Shown: positions 28,214 through 38,991, counted from the first letter of the stretch. The stretch is 64,000 bases of DNA from Marinococcus halophilus (GCF_002265875.1 NZ_NPFA01000008.1:5127-69126), one strand, 5' to 3'. Made by a program: numbers and translations. Notes: generated by a model from the sequence alone, not told the origin.

Positions 28214-29419
28214 ATGGCAGACAAAAAAGTAGTTCTCGCCTATTCAGGCGGTTTGGACACATCAGTAGCAATTAAGTGGTTGAGCAGTCAGGGTTACGAA
28301 GTAGTAGCGGTAGGCCTGGACGTAGGAGAGGGGAAGGATCTGGAATTTGTAAAAAATAAAGCCTTGGAAGTAGGGGCTGTACAGTCATACACAGTAGATG
28401 CGAAAAAAGAATTTGCCGAAGATTTCGTCCTTCCGGCCCTGCAGGCACATACGCTGTATGAACAAAAATATCCGCTCGTATCTGCATTATCAAGGCCGTT
28501 AATTTCAAAGAAACTGGTTGAGATTGCCGAGCAGACAAATGCTGATGCCGTAGCGCATGGCTGCACTGGTAAAGGAAACGACCAGGTAAGATTTGAAGTC
28601 AGTATTCAGGCTCTTAATCCTGACCTCGAGGTACTCGCACCTGTTCGGGAGTGGGGATGGTCGAGAGATGAAGAAATCGCTTATGCAAAAGAAAATGACG
28701 TGCCTGTACCTGTAAACCTCGATAATCCATATTCTGTCGATCAAAATCTCTGGGGCAGAAGCAACGAGTGCGGTGTTCTAGAAGACCCGTGGGCTACACC
28801 GCCGGAAGGCGCGTATGATTTAACGAATCCACTCGAAAAAACACCGGACGAAGCAGACATCGTCGAAATTGAATTCAAGCAGGGCAAGCCAGTGGCGCTT
28901 AACGGCCAGGCTTATGAACTGCAAGATTTGATTCTGGAATTAAATGACGTTGCTGGCAAGCACGGCGTGGGCAGAATTGATCACGTGGAAAACAGAATGG
29001 TAGGAATTAAATCAAGAGAAATTTATGAGTGCCCAGCAGCTATGACGCTGATTCAGGCGCACAAAGAGCTTGAAGACCTCACGCTCCCCAAAGAAGTGGC
29101 TCACTTTAAACCGGTTATTGAAAAAAAATTAAGTGAAGTAATTTATGAAGGACTGTGGTTCTCCCAGGTACGGCCAGCGCTTGAAGCGTTTTTAAAAGAA
29201 ACGCAAACTAACGTGACAGGCATTGTACGGGTGAAATTATTTAAAGGCCATGCTATCATTGAAGGAAGAAAATCAGACTACTCCTTGTACAATGAAAACC
29301 TGGCTACCTACTCCACGCACGACGAATTTGATCATAATGCAGCTGTCGGATTTATTCAGCTGTGGGGTCTGCCGACCAAAGTACAAAGTGCAGTTAACAA
29401 GAAAGGTGTTAATGTATGA
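28214..29419 (+). CDS. argG: argininosuccinate synthase
   Basis: Joins citrulline and aspartate using ATP, the penultimate step of arginine synthesis. It is 401 aa. The N-terminal PP-loop ATPase motif [15 protein letters not shown] is present, with [13 protein letters not shown] and [11 protein letters not shown] as family signatures. The start is ATG after GGAGGGGAATAAG. It overlaps argH by 4 bp. Confidence 0.98.
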   Translation: MADKKVVLAYSGGLDTSVAIKWLSSQGYEVVAVGLDVGEGKDLEFVKNKALEVGAVQSYTVDAKKEFAEDFVLPALQAHTLYEQKYPLVSALSRPLISKKLVEIAEQTNADAVAHGCTGKGNDQVRFEVSIQALNPDLEVLAPVREWGWSRDEEIAYAKENDVPVPVNLDNPYSVDQNLWGRSNECGVLEDPWATPPEGAYDLTNPLEKTPDEADIVEIEFKQGKPVALNGQAYELQDLILELNDVAGKHGVGRIDHVENRMVGIKSREIYECPAAMTLIQAHKELEDLTLPKEVAHFKPVIEKKLSEVIYEGLWFSQVRPALEAFLKETQTNVTGIVRVKLFKGHAIIEGRKSDYSLYNENLATYSTHDEFDHNAAVGFIQLWGLPTKVQSAVNKKGVNV

Positions 29420-30798
29420 CCAAACTATGGGGCGGGCGCTTTACAAAACAAGCGGAAGAATGGGTGGATGCCTTTGGGGCATCCATTCCTTTTGACCAAA
29501 AACTGGTGGAAGAAGATCTCCAGGGAAGTATTGCGCACGTACATATGCTGAAGAATCAGGAAATCATCACCGAAGAAGAAGCAGCCGAAATCCATCGCGG
29601 ACTGGAAGCGGTGCTTGCCAAAGCAAAAAATGGAGAATTGGAATACTCGATCCAAAATGAAGACATTCATTTGAATATCGAGAAGTTTTTAATTGATGAA
29701 ATTGGCCCGGTCGGCGGCAAGCTCCATACAGGCCGGAGCCGTAACGATCAGGTGGCTACAGATGTTCATCTGTACGTAAGAAATCACACGCACACTGTTA
29801 TGCAGTCTATCCGGGCCCTGCAGCAGGCGCTGCTTTTGCAGGCAGAGGAGCATGTCGAAACCATTATCCCTGGATATACCCATTTGCAGCGGGCACAGCC
29901 TATCTCTTTCGGCCATCACATGATGGCTTATTTCTGGATGCTTGAGCGGGACTACGGGCGCTTTGAGGACAGCTTAAAACGCACGAACATTTCTCCTCTC
30001 GGAGCAGGGGCCCTCGCCGGCACAACGTTTCCTATCGACCGCCGCCAGACGGCAGAGGAGCTCGGCTTTGATGATATTTATCAAAACAGCCTGGACGCTG
30101 TAAGCGACAGGGACTTTGCCCTGGAATTTATGAGCGCGGCGTCCACTGTTATGATGCATTTGTCCAGATTGGCTGAAGAAATGATCTTCTGGTCAAGCCA
30201 AGAATTTCAATTTATTGAACTCGATGACTCTTTTGCGACAGGCAGCAGCATCATGCCGCAAAAGAAAAATCCGGATATGGCAGAGCTTATTCGTGGAAAA
30301 ACCGGACGGGTGTATGGAAACCTTATGGGACTGTATACGCTTTTGAAGGGGCTGCCGCTTGCGTATAATAAAGATATGCAGGAGGATAAAGAGGGACTGT
30401 TTGACACCGTGCGCACCCTTGAAGGCTCTCTGGATATTTTTGCGGGAATGGTGGAAACGATGGAAGTTCGTACAGAAAAAATGGCGGAAACCACGAGCAA
30501 AGACTTCTCTAATGCGACAGAACTCGCGGATTACCTCGCCGTTAAAGGAGTCCCGTTCCGGGAAGCTCATGAGATTGTCGGCAAATTGGTGCTTGATTGC
30601 ATTCAAAGCAATAAGTATCTTGCAGATCTTTCCATGAATGAATTTAAAGAAGCAAATGAAGCCTTTGAAGAAGATATCTATGAGGTCTTAAAGCCTGAGA
30701 CGGTGGTAAGCCGCAGAAATAGTGAAGGCGGTACCGGCTTTGATCAGGTCCGGTCTGCCATCGAGCAGGGGAAAAAGGTAATAAAACAAAAGTTATAA
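29416..30798 (+). CDS. argH: argininosuccinate lyase
   Basis: Splits argininosuccinate to arginine and fumarate. It is 460 aa. Superfamily signatures include [11 protein letters not shown], the catalytic region TRLQ-like [12 protein letters not shown] and the mobile loop [12 protein letters not shown] (catalytic Ser). Start ATG overlaps the argG stop (ATGA), giving a two-gene operon ended by a terminator. Confidence 0.98.
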   Translation: MTKLWGGRFTKQAEEWVDAFGASIPFDQKLVEEDLQGSIAHVHMLKNQEIITEEEAAEIHRGLEAVLAKAKNGELEYSIQNEDIHLNIEKFLIDEIGPVGGKLHTGRSRNDQVATDVHLYVRNHTHTVMQSIRALQQALLLQAEEHVETIIPGYTHLQRAQPISFGHHMMAYFWMLERDYGRFEDSLKRTNISPLGAGALAGTTFPIDRRQTAEELGFDDIYQNSLDAVSDRDFALEFMSAASTVMMHLSRLAEEMIFWSSQEFQFIELDDSFATGSSIMPQKKNPDMAELIRGKTGRVYGNLMGLYTLLKGLPLAYNKDMQEDKEGLFDTVRTLEGSLDIFAGMVETMEVRTEKMAETTSKDFSNATELADYLAVKGVPFREAHEIVGKLVLDCIQSNKYLADLSMNEFKEANEAFEEDIYEVLKPETVVSRRNSEGGTGFDQVRSAIEQGKKVIKQKL

Positions 30799-30811
30799 AT
30801 ACAGATGCTGT

Positions 30812-30846
30812 CCCGTCCGGAGTAAATCTTTGGGCGGGGTCTTTTT
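30812..30846 (+). terminator. argGH terminator
   Basis: CCCGTCC pairs with GGGCGGG (one G-T) around AGTAAATCTT, followed by CTTTTT. Confidence 0.75.
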
Positions 30847-30875
30847 AATGTGGAAAAGAATGCCGCCTGGGCGGA

Positions 30876-30908
30876 GATAAAAAATCCCGCGTCCGTATGG
30901 ACACGGGG
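30876..30908 (-). terminator. terminator of the universal stress gene
   Basis: On the minus strand CCCGTGTCC and GGACGCGGG pair around ATAC, followed by ATTTTTT. Confidence 0.8.
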
Positions 30909-30921
30909 CCTTAGCTGGCAG

Positions 30922-31362
30922 TTATTTACGTACAATTAAGACGTCACATTTCGCATGGCGGGCAATGGCTTCCGAAACGCTGCCAATAAAGACGCGTTCA
31001 ACAGCATTCAGACCGGTAGCCCCAGTGATAATTAAATCTGCTTCATAGTTTTTGGCCAGCTCACGCGGGATCTTTGTTTTTGGAGAACCGAACTCCAATG
31101 AGGAGACGACGTCAGGAACCCCTGCATTTTCTGCTTCTGCTGTATAGTTCTCAAGCAGTTCGTTGCCATATTCTTCTGCTCGTGCAATAATAGTACGGTC
31201 ATACCGTTCCATTGTGGCAAATGTTCTCGTATCAATAACATGAGAGATGATTAGTTTTGCCTGCTGCTCCTGCGCAATCTCAACAGATTTTTTAAAAGCT
31301 GTTCTGGATTCGTCTGAGCCATCGACGGCAACAATAATAACTTCGTATCTACTCAATGCCAT
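30922..31362 (-). CDS. universal stress protein, UspA family
   Basis: Cytoplasmic nucleotide-binding stress protein; the precise role is unknown. It is 146 aa, one domain. VDGSDESRTAFKK at the N terminus and the ATP-binding signature G-2x-G-9x-G-S in GATGLNAVERVFIGSVSEA are intact. Start ATG 31362-31360 has GGGGAGG upstream. It is monocistronic on the minus strand, with a sigma-B-like promoter. Confidence 0.93.
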   Translation of the reverse strand: MALSRYEVIIVAVDGSDESRTAFKKSVEIAQEQQAKLIISHVIDTRTFATMERYDRTIIARAEEYGNELLENYTAEAENAGVPDVVSSLEFGSPKTKIPRELAKNYEADLIITGATGLNAVERVFIGSVSEAIARHAKCDVLIVRK

Positions 31363-31403
31363 CCTCCCCTTTTGTCGTAGGATTTCTATTTCCTGTAGAT
31401 AAT

Positions 31404-31428
31404 TTTCCCTATTTTTTTAATTTAAAAC
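31404..31428 (-). promoter_or_regulatory. candidate sigma-B promoter of the universal stress gene
   Basis: On the minus strand GTTTTA (31428-31423), 13 bp, GGGAAA (31409-31404). This fits the general-stress consensus GTTTAA-N12-15-GGGWAW, about 40 bp before the start codon. Confidence 0.5.
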
Positions 31429-31534
31429 GATAGTGTGTAGGTAAAAGGATGTGCCGGGAAAACAGAACAGAAAATGTTCAAATAATTTTCATTATTACAT
31501 AACTAATGGATGACATAAAGGCGGGTGAATAACG

Positions 31535-32293
31535 ATGAGGCACGCGTTAATTACAGCAGGCACGAAAGGCCTCGGCCGAAAAGTTTCTGAAGCTTTAAAA
31601 GAAAAAGGTTATACGTTGACCGTTACTTACCGGAAAAAAGACGAGGCTTACTATAAAATGAAAGAGCAGTGGGAAATGGAAAGCAGCCGCATCCAGTTCG
31701 TCCAGGGGGACATGGCCTCAAAGCAGGACGTAGAGCGGATGGTGGAAGAAGCTTATTCAGCCTTTGGCCGACTTGATATCGTCGTAAATAATGCTGGCCC
31801 TTACATATTTGAAAAAAAGCAGCTGGCAGATTATTCCGATGAAGAATGGCACCGGATGGTTGATGGCAACCTGAGTGCTGCCTTCCATTTGGCAAAAAAA
31901 GCGATACCGATTATGCGCCGGCAGCAGTTCGGCCGTTTTATTACTTATGGTTTTCAGAGTGCTCCTACAGCGCCGGGATGGCTTTATCGTTCAGCATATG
32001 CAGCGGCGAAAAGCGGCCTGGTGTCTTTGACAAAATCAATTTCTCTAGAAGAAGCATCCTACGGTATTACCGCAAACATGGTTTGTCCGGGCATAGTGAC
32101 AGAAGAGTTTAAGGAAGCGGATATACATGCAGGCAGACAGGTGAGTGACCATTCTGTTCCTGTTGGAAGGCCAGCAACGGGCGGCGACATTGCAAGAACT
32201 ATTTTATTTTTAACGGATGACGATGCGGATATGATTACAGGCTCTGTAATTGAAGTGACCGGCGGGATAGATGTGCTTCATAAACGCAGGTAA
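31535..32293 (+). CDS. short-chain dehydrogenase/reductase (YtkK-like)
   Basis: NAD(P)-dependent oxidoreductase similar to 3-oxoacyl-ACP reductases; the substrate is unknown. It is 252 aa. Cofactor loop ITAGTKGLGRKV, the NNAG motif VVNNAGPYIF and the catalytic YAAAKSG are present. The catalytic serine position reads TYGFQSAPTAPG and is less standard. CPGIVTEEF and DADMITGSVIEVTGG are typical SDR ends. It lies upstream of the ytkL-type hydrolase, as in B. subtilis. ATG after AAAGGCGGGTG. Confidence 0.85.
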   Translation: MRHALITAGTKGLGRKVSEALKEKGYTLTVTYRKKDEAYYKMKEQWEMESSRIQFVQGDMASKQDVERMVEEAYSAFGRLDIVVNNAGPYIFEKKQLADYSDEEWHRMVDGNLSAAFHLAKKAIPIMRRQQFGRFITYGFQSAPTAPGWLYRSAYAAAKSGLVSLTKSISLEEASYGITANMVCPGIVTEEFKEADIHAGRQVSDHSVPVGRPATGGDIARTILFLTDDDADMITGSVIEVTGGIDVLHKRR

Positions 32294-32370
32294 GTGGAAG
32301 GCAGTTTAAGTTAGGCTGGTAAAAGGTATAGTTCCCCGGAAACAGTTTTTGATTGCGGAGGAGGATATAC

Positions 32371-33054
32371 ATGAAAGTATCTTATCATGGTCATTCAGTA
32401 GTAAAGATTGAGACAAACGGCAAAACAATCTTAATTGACCCATTTATTACAGATAACCCATTAACTGATTTAAATGCGGACGATGTGAAAGCAGATGCCA
32501 TTTTGCTGACTCATGGTCATTTTGACCATGTCGGAGACACAGTGGATATCGCCAAGCGAAATAATGCGCTTGTAGTGGCACCGTTTGAACTGGCTCAGTA
32601 TCTTGGCTGGCAGGGCGTAGAAACGCACCCAATGCATATTGGCGGCGGCTATACGTTTGATTTCGGCCACGTACAGTTAACTCAGGCATTTCACGGTTCC
32701 GGTTACTTCCTTGAAGAGGAACAAAAGATTATTTATACGGGTATGCCAAGTGGCATTATTTTCGAAGCGGAAGGAAAGAAAGTGTATCATATGGGCGATA
32801 CCGGCTTGTTTTCTGACATTAAGCTTATCGCGGAAAGAAACAATATTGATCTTTTATTCGTCCCTATTGGTGATAACTTTACAATGGGTCCTAAGGATGC
32901 CAAAACGGCAGCGGAATGGGTGAATGCGGATTATACGGTTCCAATCCACTACAATACCATGCCGCCTATCAAACAGGATCCGCAGCAGTTTGTAGATTCC
33001 CTTTCTCCACTGAAAGGAAAAGCACTGGAAGCCGGCGGCTCGATTGAATTATAG
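32371..33054 (+). CDS. ytkL: UPF0173 metal-dependent hydrolase (YtkL-like)
   Basis: Metallo-beta-lactamase-fold hydrolase; the natural substrate is unknown. It is 227 aa from ATG 32371 with GGAGGAGGATATAC upstream; a longer in-frame open region to 32353 is not needed. Metal motif [11 protein letters not shown] (HxHxDH), GDTGLFSDI, and a final [10 protein letters not shown] histidine. Ends with a strong terminator. Confidence 0.9.
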   Translation: MKVSYHGHSVVKIETNGKTILIDPFITDNPLTDLNADDVKADAILLTHGHFDHVGDTVDIAKRNNALVVAPFELAQYLGWQGVETHPMHIGGGYTFDFGHVQLTQAFHGSGYFLEEEQKIIYTGMPSGIIFEAEGKKVYHMGDTGLFSDIKLIAERNNIDLLFVPIGDNFTMGPKDAKTAAEWVNADYTVPIHYNTMPPIKQDPQQFVDSLSPLKGKALEAGGSIEL

Positions 33055-33061
33055 AATTTAA

Positions 33062-33102
33062 AAAACCGTTCAGTCATTAAAACAGACTGAACGGTTTTTT
33101 TT
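33062..33102 (+). terminator. ytkL terminator
   Basis: AAAACCGTTCAGTC and GACTGAACGGTTTT pair perfectly around ATTAAAACA, with a trailing T run. Confidence 0.92.
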
Positions 33103-33246
33103 AATACAATTGCCGGCAGGCAGTTGAAGGGAGGGTTTCTGAACCGTATAATGTAATAGTACAGATAATGAAACAGAAGTAATACAGTTAGAAATTTACG
33201 CGGACAGAGCGCTACCGGTAAGTGCGTAAATAAAAAGGAAGGTACT

Positions 33247-34563
33247 GTGCCTATGGCAACCAAACATGAACAAATATTAAATTACATACTGGCCCTGGAC
33301 GTAGGAGAAAAAATTTCCGTCCGTGGAATTGCAAAGAACCTGGAAGTAAGTGAAGGTACAGCGTACCGTGCAATTAAGGAAGCAGAAAACCAGGGAATTG
33401 TCAGTACGATTGAACGAGTCGGCACGATACGTATCGAAAAAAAGCAAAAAGAAAACTTCGAACGTCTAACCTATGCTGAAGTAGTTAACATTATTGACGG
33501 CCAGGTGCTTGGGGGCAGAAATGGGCTTCATAAAACCCTGAATCGCTTTGTGATTGGTGCCATGAAGCTTGAAGCGATGATGCGGTACGTGGAGCCCGGG
33601 AACCTCCTCATTGTCGGTAACCGGTACCAGGTGCATAAACTTGCCCTTGAAGCAGGAGCAGCTGTTTTAATTACCGGCGGATTTGATACGAATGAACATG
33701 TCATTTCTCTGGCGGATGAACTGGGCCTGCCGGTAATTACAACGACGTATGACACGTTTACGGTAGCTACCATGATTAACCGGGCGATCTATGACCAACT
33801 CATTAAAAAAGAAATTGTGGTAGTAAATGATATTTTAATTCCGCTACAGGATACGTATTTTATGACGGTGGATAATACAGTGGAAAAATGGCATGAAATG
33901 AACCAAAAAACCGGCCACAGTAGATATCCGGTGATCAGCGAAGACATGAAAGTTCAGGGAATGGTAGCTGCGAAGGACGTATTAGGCGCTTCGGTTCAGA
34001 CTCCTATCGAAAAAGTGATGACAAAATCTCCAATTACGGTCAGTGAACGGACGTCTGTGGCTTCGGTAGCCCATACGATGGTATGGGAAGGTATCGAACT
34101 GCTTCCGGTAATGGACGATGCGAAAAAGCTGCTTGGAGTTATCAGCCGGCAGGACGTATTAAAAGCACTGCAGATGGTTCAGCGCCAGCCACACGTCGGG
34201 GAAACCATTGAAGATACGGTAACAAGCCGTTTCCGGGAAGCCCCTCCTGGATCGGGATTTATGTTTGAGTGCGATATTACGCCGCAGATGACCAATGCGC
34301 TCGGTACGGTGGCAAACGGGGTTATCATGTCTCTTGTTACGGAGACAGGCCAACGTCTGCTTAGAGACTACAAAAAAGGCGATATGGTGGTAGAGAATGT
34401 AACACTTTACTTTATCCGGCCGGTACAGATTGAAAGCAAAATTGAGTTGAACGGGAAAATACTTGAAGTGGGAAGAAAACACGGGAAAGTGGATGTGGAA
34501 TTGTACTATGAAGGCGCGATCGTCGGCAAGGCGATGATGATGGTACAGCTACTCGACCGCTGA
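33247..34563 (+). CDS. ytoI: DRTGG/CBS/hotdog regulator-like protein (YtoI)
   Basis: Unknown role, probably a ligand-sensing regulator. It is 438 aa. Domains in order: winged HTH (about 3-60, ISVRGIAKNLEVSEGTAYRAI), DRTGG domain (about 75-185, with GGFDTNEHVI in place of the DRTGG box), two CBS repeats (about 195-310, adenosyl-nucleotide binding) and a C-terminal hotdog thioesterase-like domain (about 325-435). GTG at 33247 sits 5 bases after AAGGAAGG; ATG at 33253 is the alternative start. It precedes nrnA. Confidence 0.88.
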   Translation: MPMATKHEQILNYILALDVGEKISVRGIAKNLEVSEGTAYRAIKEAENQGIVSTIERVGTIRIEKKQKENFERLTYAEVVNIIDGQVLGGRNGLHKTLNRFVIGAMKLEAMMRYVEPGNLLIVGNRYQVHKLALEAGAAVLITGGFDTNEHVISLADELGLPVITTTYDTFTVATMINRAIYDQLIKKEIVVVNDILIPLQDTYFMTVDNTVEKWHEMNQKTGHSRYPVISEDMKVQGMVAAKDVLGASVQTPIEKVMTKSPITVSERTSVASVAHTMVWEGIELLPVMDDAKKLLGVISRQDVLKALQMVQRQPHVGETIEDTVTSRFREAPPGSGFMFECDITPQMTNALGTVANGVIMSLVTETGQRLLRDYKKGDMVVENVTLYFIRPVQIESKIELNGKILEVGRKHGKVDVELYYEGAIVGKAMMMVQLLDR

Positions 34564-34580
34564 TCGATGGGGGATAGACA

Positions 34581-35540
34581 ATGCAAATATTTCAGGCAAT
34601 CATACAGACGATAGAGCAGTACGATAAAATTATGATTTACCGGCACGAGCGTCCCGATCCGGATGCTCTCGGCTCCCAGGCGGGCCTGGCTGCGTGGATT
34701 AAAAAGCAGTTCCCTGACAAGCAGGTGGGCACTACCGGAGAAAATGAGCCTTCGCTTTCTTTTTTAACGACTATGGATGAACAATTGACTGAAGTGGATG
34801 CCGAAACGCTGGTGATTGTTTGCGATACTGCCAATATGGCAAGGATCGACGGCAAAGGCTGGGACCAGGGAGCAGCGGTTATTAAAATCGATCATCACCC
34901 GAACGAAGATCCGTACGGGGAACCGATGTGGGTGGATACAAAAAAAAGCTCCACGTGCGAAATGATTACAGAATTGATTCTGTTTGCCCAAAAATCCTAC
35001 GGATGGACAGTTCCGAATGAAACAGCCCGGCTGTGCTACGCCGGCCTTATTGGAGATACCGGTCGTTTTCAGTTTAGCAATACTACGCCAAACACGATGC
35101 GCATGGCAGCTGAACTTCTTGCGTTCGATTTTGAACCGGGAGCAATTTATGCTGAAATGTATAAGAACCCTGAGAGCCTGGTGCGTCTACGCGGAGAGGT
35201 ACTTCAAAGCTTTACCCTGACAGAGGATGGGGCGGCTTACATGTACCTAACCCAGGAAATGCTTCGTAAATACGGCATAACCATCAATGAATCCTCAGCA
35301 GTGATCAATTCGTTTGCAGACACAGAAGGGGTTGTTGCATGGGTGTTCTTTGTAGAAGAAGAACAGGGGTCGTACCGGGTGCGTTTTCGTTCGCGCGGAC
35401 CGGTGATTAATCAGCTTGCTGTTAAATACCGCGGGGGCGGCCACACTATGGCAGCAGGAGCCAAAGCAGAAAACAGGCAGGAAACAGAAAACATTATACA
35501 GGCGCTCGAGGACATCTGCCGGAACTGGAAGCATAGATAA
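34581..35540 (+). CDS. nrnA: bifunctional oligoribonuclease/pAp phosphatase (DHH)
   Basis: Degrades nano-RNA and dephosphorylates 3'-phosphoadenosine 5'-phosphate. It is 319 aa. DHH/DHHA1 motifs: HERPDPDALGSQ, CDTANMARIDG, the DHH box IDHHPNE, and the C-terminal GGGHTMAAGAKAE. It corresponds to B. subtilis ytqI (nrnA), in the same place before dnaE; 18 bp after ytoI. Confidence 0.95.
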   Translation: MQIFQAIIQTIEQYDKIMIYRHERPDPDALGSQAGLAAWIKKQFPDKQVGTTGENEPSLSFLTTMDEQLTEVDAETLVIVCDTANMARIDGKGWDQGAAVIKIDHHPNEDPYGEPMWVDTKKSSTCEMITELILFAQKSYGWTVPNETARLCYAGLIGDTGRFQFSNTTPNTMRMAAELLAFDFEPGAIYAEMYKNPESLVRLRGEVLQSFTLTEDGAAYMYLTQEMLRKYGITINESSAVINSFADTEGVVAWVFFVEEEQGSYRVRFRSRGPVINQLAVKYRGGGHTMAAGAKAENRQETENIIQALEDICRNWKHR

Positions 35541-35580
35541 AACGCCCATCACCTAGCCGGCCACAGGGAGGATCAGGAAT

Positions 35581-38500
35581 ATGTCACTGCACGTATATTC
35601 GGAATACAGCATGTTGCAAAGCACTATCAGGCTAGAGAATCTCGTCCGCAAAGCAAAAGAATACAGCTGGCCGGCAGCTGCGGTCACGGACCGGGACACG
35701 ATGCACGGGGCAGTGGCTTTTTACCGTCTCTGCCGGCAGTACCAGGTGAAAAGCCTTCCAGGAATAGAGCTGTGGGTTCAGGGAGATGGCGCAGAAGACC
35801 AGGAATTCCCGGTAATTGCACTGCCGCAAAACAACGGGGGATACAAGCAGCTCATGCAGTGGGCTGGGGACAAACAACAGGACAAGCAGGTCACATGGGA
35901 ACAACTGGCGGATTCTGCCGGTTGTCTTTTTATCCTGCCGCTTGAACAGAGCGAACCCGGCACCTTCAGGAAAAGCAAAAATGACTTGTATGCATTTTTT
36001 GAAAAATGGAGCAGACGGTTTGCGCCTGGTGTTCTTTGGCTTGAAGCCCCGAAAATGGAAGAGGAAATGGAGTGGAGAGAGGCAGCGGAACGATTTGGCA
36101 TCTCCATGGTGGCTTCTCCGTTGATTAATATGCAAAAATCTGAAGAGGCACGGGCCTATAAACTGCTGCAGGCAGTGAAGGACGGCAGGGTCTGGAAAGA
36201 TACCGTAATTGACCGGAAGCCCTTTTCACTGGAAGTGTGGCAGGAGAAGGCGACTGAGATGTACGAAGCCGGCCATCTCAATAACTGGAGAAAAATAGCT
36301 GACAAATGTCACGTAGACCTTTCATTAGGTGAAACGCACATGCCGGTATTTCCAACCCCCGGGGAGCAGCCAGCTTCTCTGTATTTAAAAAAGCTAGCGG
36401 AAAAGGGAATGCAAAAACGTTATAGTACTGTTTCAGAACATGCGCGGGAGCGGCTGAAGCATGAACTTAGCGTTATTATTGATGCCGGGTTTGCAGATTA
36501 TTTTTTAATTGTGCAGGATTTTGTTGCGTTTGCTAAAAAACAGGGGATGTATGTAGGGCCTGGGAGAGGCTCGGCCGCAGGGTCGCTTGTGTCCTACCTT
36601 ATCGGCATTACGGATGTGGATCCTTTGCAGTACGGTCTTCTGTTTGAGCGGTTTCTGAATCCGGAACGGGCTGCGCTTCCGGATATAGATATTGATTTTC
36701 CGGACCATCGGCGTGAAGAGGTACTGCAGTATTTGCGGACAAAATACGGGGAAACATGCGTAGCGCAGATTGTTACATTCAATACGTTCGGAGCTCGTGC
36801 TGCGATACGGGACGCAGGCAGGGTGCTTGAAATTCCACAGGGACTCATTAACCGGACAGCAGGCATGTTTTCAGGGACCGATTCTATAGCCGGAAAAACA
36901 GCCAGTGATAAAAAACTGCAGCAGTGGCAGCAGACTGAACCGAAGGTGGAGTCACTGCTCCGGGCTGCTTCCTATTTAGAAGGCCTGCCGCGCCAAACGT
37001 CCATTCACGCGGCCGGTATTGTATTAAGCAGTGGCCGGCTTGACTCCTACACTCCTTTAATGGATAGAAATGGTGTGCTCTTACTGACCCAGTACCCGAT
37101 GGAAGACCTTGAAGCGCTGGGGCTGGTGAAAATTGACCTGCTGGGGCTCCGGAATTTAACGCTGCTTGAATATATGACCGAAGCAGTCCAAAAAGAAAAA
37201 AATGATTTTCAATTAAGGCACATTCCAATGAATGATAAAAAAACTTACCAACTGCTGAGCGAAGGGAAAACCAACGGCATCTTCCAGCTTGAATCAGCAG
37301 GGATGAAGTCTGCTCTGCAGCAGATCCGGCCCGACCGCTTTGAAGACATTGCTGCAGTGAGCGCACTTTACCGGCCGGGACCAATGGCTCAGATTCCTTT
37401 GTATGCAGAACGTAAGCATGGAATAAAAGAAATGCCTGCTCTTCCTGAGCATATTGAAGATATTGCTGGATCCACATATGGCATCATCGTTTATCAGGAG
37501 CAGATTATGCAGATTGCTGTAAAAGTGGCAGGGTACTCAATGGGGGAGGCGGATTCCTTCCGGCGGGCTATCAGTAAAAAAGACGCTCGTGAAATGAAAA
37601 AAGAAAAAAAGCGTTTTCTTGAAAAAGCAGGGGCTTCCGGCGTGCTGACAGCGGAAGCAGAAACAATTTTCAGCTGGATTGAACAATTTGCCAATTATGG
37701 TTTTAATAAGAGCCATGCGGTGGCCTATAGTGTGATTTCCTATCAGCTGGCTTATATCAAAGCTCACCACCCGGCCGTGTTTTTTTCATCGTTGATGTCA
37801 GGCCATGTGCGAAGTGAAGAAAAATTTCTGGAATACCAGCGGGAAGCAAAGGAAATTGGTATTGAGCTGCTCCCCCCTTCAATCAATCAAAGTGGTTATG
37901 GTTTTCGTATTGAGGAGGGGAATCTTCGTTTTGGCTTGAATATTGTTAAACAGGTAGGAAAAAGTAATATCCAGATGATTTTGAAGGAACGAAACAGCAG
38001 CGGGCGTTTTGAATACTGGCTTGATTTTCTTCACCGGGTAGATACTAGAGCGATTGGGCGGCAGGGATTTGTATATCTGATCCAGGCCGGTGTGTTTGAT
38101 GAATTTGAAGTGGAACGGTCTACGCTGCTCGCTTCACTTGATCGTTCACTGCGGATAATTGAAGGGGAACAGGAATTTCAGGAATTTGGCACAGAACTGG
38201 CTCCTCGGATGCGCTGGATCGAGGCCGCCCCCCTTTCCTGGGAAGAGAAGCTCGAAATGGAAAAGGAGGCCTCCGGTTATTACTTAAGCGGCCATCCACT
38301 GGAGGCGTATAAGGAACTTTTTGCTGCCTTCGAGTTATGGGAGCTTGGAAGCTCTCTTCCCGTGGATAATCAGCTGCGCTGGGCTGGCGGGTTTGTGAGG
38401 ACGGTGAAGACTGTGCGCACCAAAAATGGACAATCCATGTGCTTCCTGACGATAGACGACGGGACTGGAGAGCTTGAAGTGGTAGTTTTTCCGAATGTTT

Positions 38501-38877
38501 ACCGGAATGTAAAATCACTGCTTGCAGAAAAATCAATTCTTTTGGTTCAGGGACGGACAGACAAGCAGTCCCGGGGGGACAAGATGATTGCGGAGAGCTG
38601 CCTCTCTCTGCCGGAAATCGAAAAACAGGCAGAACACACGCTGTATGTTAAATTGCCGGAAGATGAGCAGGGACAAGTGCTGCGCCGGGTCAAACAAGTA
38701 CTTCGGCAATCGCCTGGAGCGGTGACGGTCCTCATCTATGACGGGCAACAGGGACGTGCTTTCCAGCTTGAAAACAGCTTAAAAACGGACGCCGGGGACA
38801 CGTGCATGCGAGGACTTGAAAAGGTTGTTTCAAAAGAATCCATTATATTAAAATCAAATAAAGATGCCGCTGACTGA
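35581..38877 (+). CDS. dnaE: DNA polymerase III alpha subunit DnaE
   Basis: Replicative polymerase of the DnaE type, thought in Bacillus to extend lagging-strand RNA primers before PolC. It is 1098 aa. PHP domain at 1-210 with a changed first metal motif (HVYSEYS, where HVHSDYS is common). Polymerase palm GPGRGSAAGSLVSYLIG and catalytic Asp triad region LPDIDIDFPDHRREEV (about 365-380). A helix-hairpin-helix region follows, and an OB fold near 930-1000 (WAGGFVRTVKTVRTKNGQ). No 3'-5' exonuclease domain is present, as expected. In the ytoI-nrnA-dnaE run. Confidence 0.96.
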   Translation: MSLHVYSEYSMLQSTIRLENLVRKAKEYSWPAAAVTDRDTMHGAVAFYRLCRQYQVKSLPGIELWVQGDGAEDQEFPVIALPQNNGGYKQLMQWAGDKQQDKQVTWEQLADSAGCLFILPLEQSEPGTFRKSKNDLYAFFEKWSRRFAPGVLWLEAPKMEEEMEWREAAERFGISMVASPLINMQKSEEARAYKLLQAVKDGRVWKDTVIDRKPFSLEVWQEKATEMYEAGHLNNWRKIADKCHVDLSLGETHMPVFPTPGEQPASLYLKKLAEKGMQKRYSTVSEHARERLKHELSVIIDAGFADYFLIVQDFVAFAKKQGMYVGPGRGSAAGSLVSYLIGITDVDPLQYGLLFERFLNPERAALPDIDIDFPDHRREEVLQYLRTKYGETCVAQIVTFNTFGARAAIRDAGRVLEIPQGLINRTAGMFSGTDSIAGKTASDKKLQQWQQTEPKVESLLRAASYLEGLPRQTSIHAAGIVLSSGRLDSYTPLMDRNGVLLLTQYPMEDLEALGLVKIDLLGLRNLTLLEYMTEAVQKEKNDFQLRHIPMNDKKTYQLLSEGKTNGIFQLESAGMKSALQQIRPDRFEDIAAVSALYRPGPMAQIPLYAERKHGIKEMPALPEHIEDIAGSTYGIIVYQEQIMQIAVKVAGYSMGEADSFRRAISKKDAREMKKEKKRFLEKAGASGVLTAEAETIFSWIEQFANYGFNKSHAVAYSVISYQLAYIKAHHPAVFFSSLMSGHVRSEEKFLEYQREAKEIGIELLPPSINQSGYGFRIEEGNLRFGLNIVKQVGKSNIQMILKERNSSGRFEYWLDFLHRVDTRAIGRQGFVYLIQAGVFDEFEVERSTLLASLDRSLRIIEGEQEFQEFGTELAPRMRWIEAAPLSWEEKLEMEKEASGYYLSGHPLEAYKELFAAFELWELGSSLPVDNQLRWAGGFVRTVKTVRTKNGQSMCFLTIDDGTGELEVVVFPNVYRNVKSLLAEKSILLVQGRTDKQSRGDKMIAESCLSLPEIEKQAEHTLYVKLPEDEQGQVLRRVKQVLRQSPGAVTVLIYDGQQGRAFQLENSLKTDAGDTCMRGLEKVVSKESIILKSNKDAAD

Positions 38878-38991
38878 TTATTCTGTTATAATAGGTAACG
38901 TTTATAATTAAATTGAACGAAACACTGAATGTGCTTCTGTAAGCACAGGGTTATCATTAAAATATAAAAAATGCTGAAGGAGAGTGGCACT

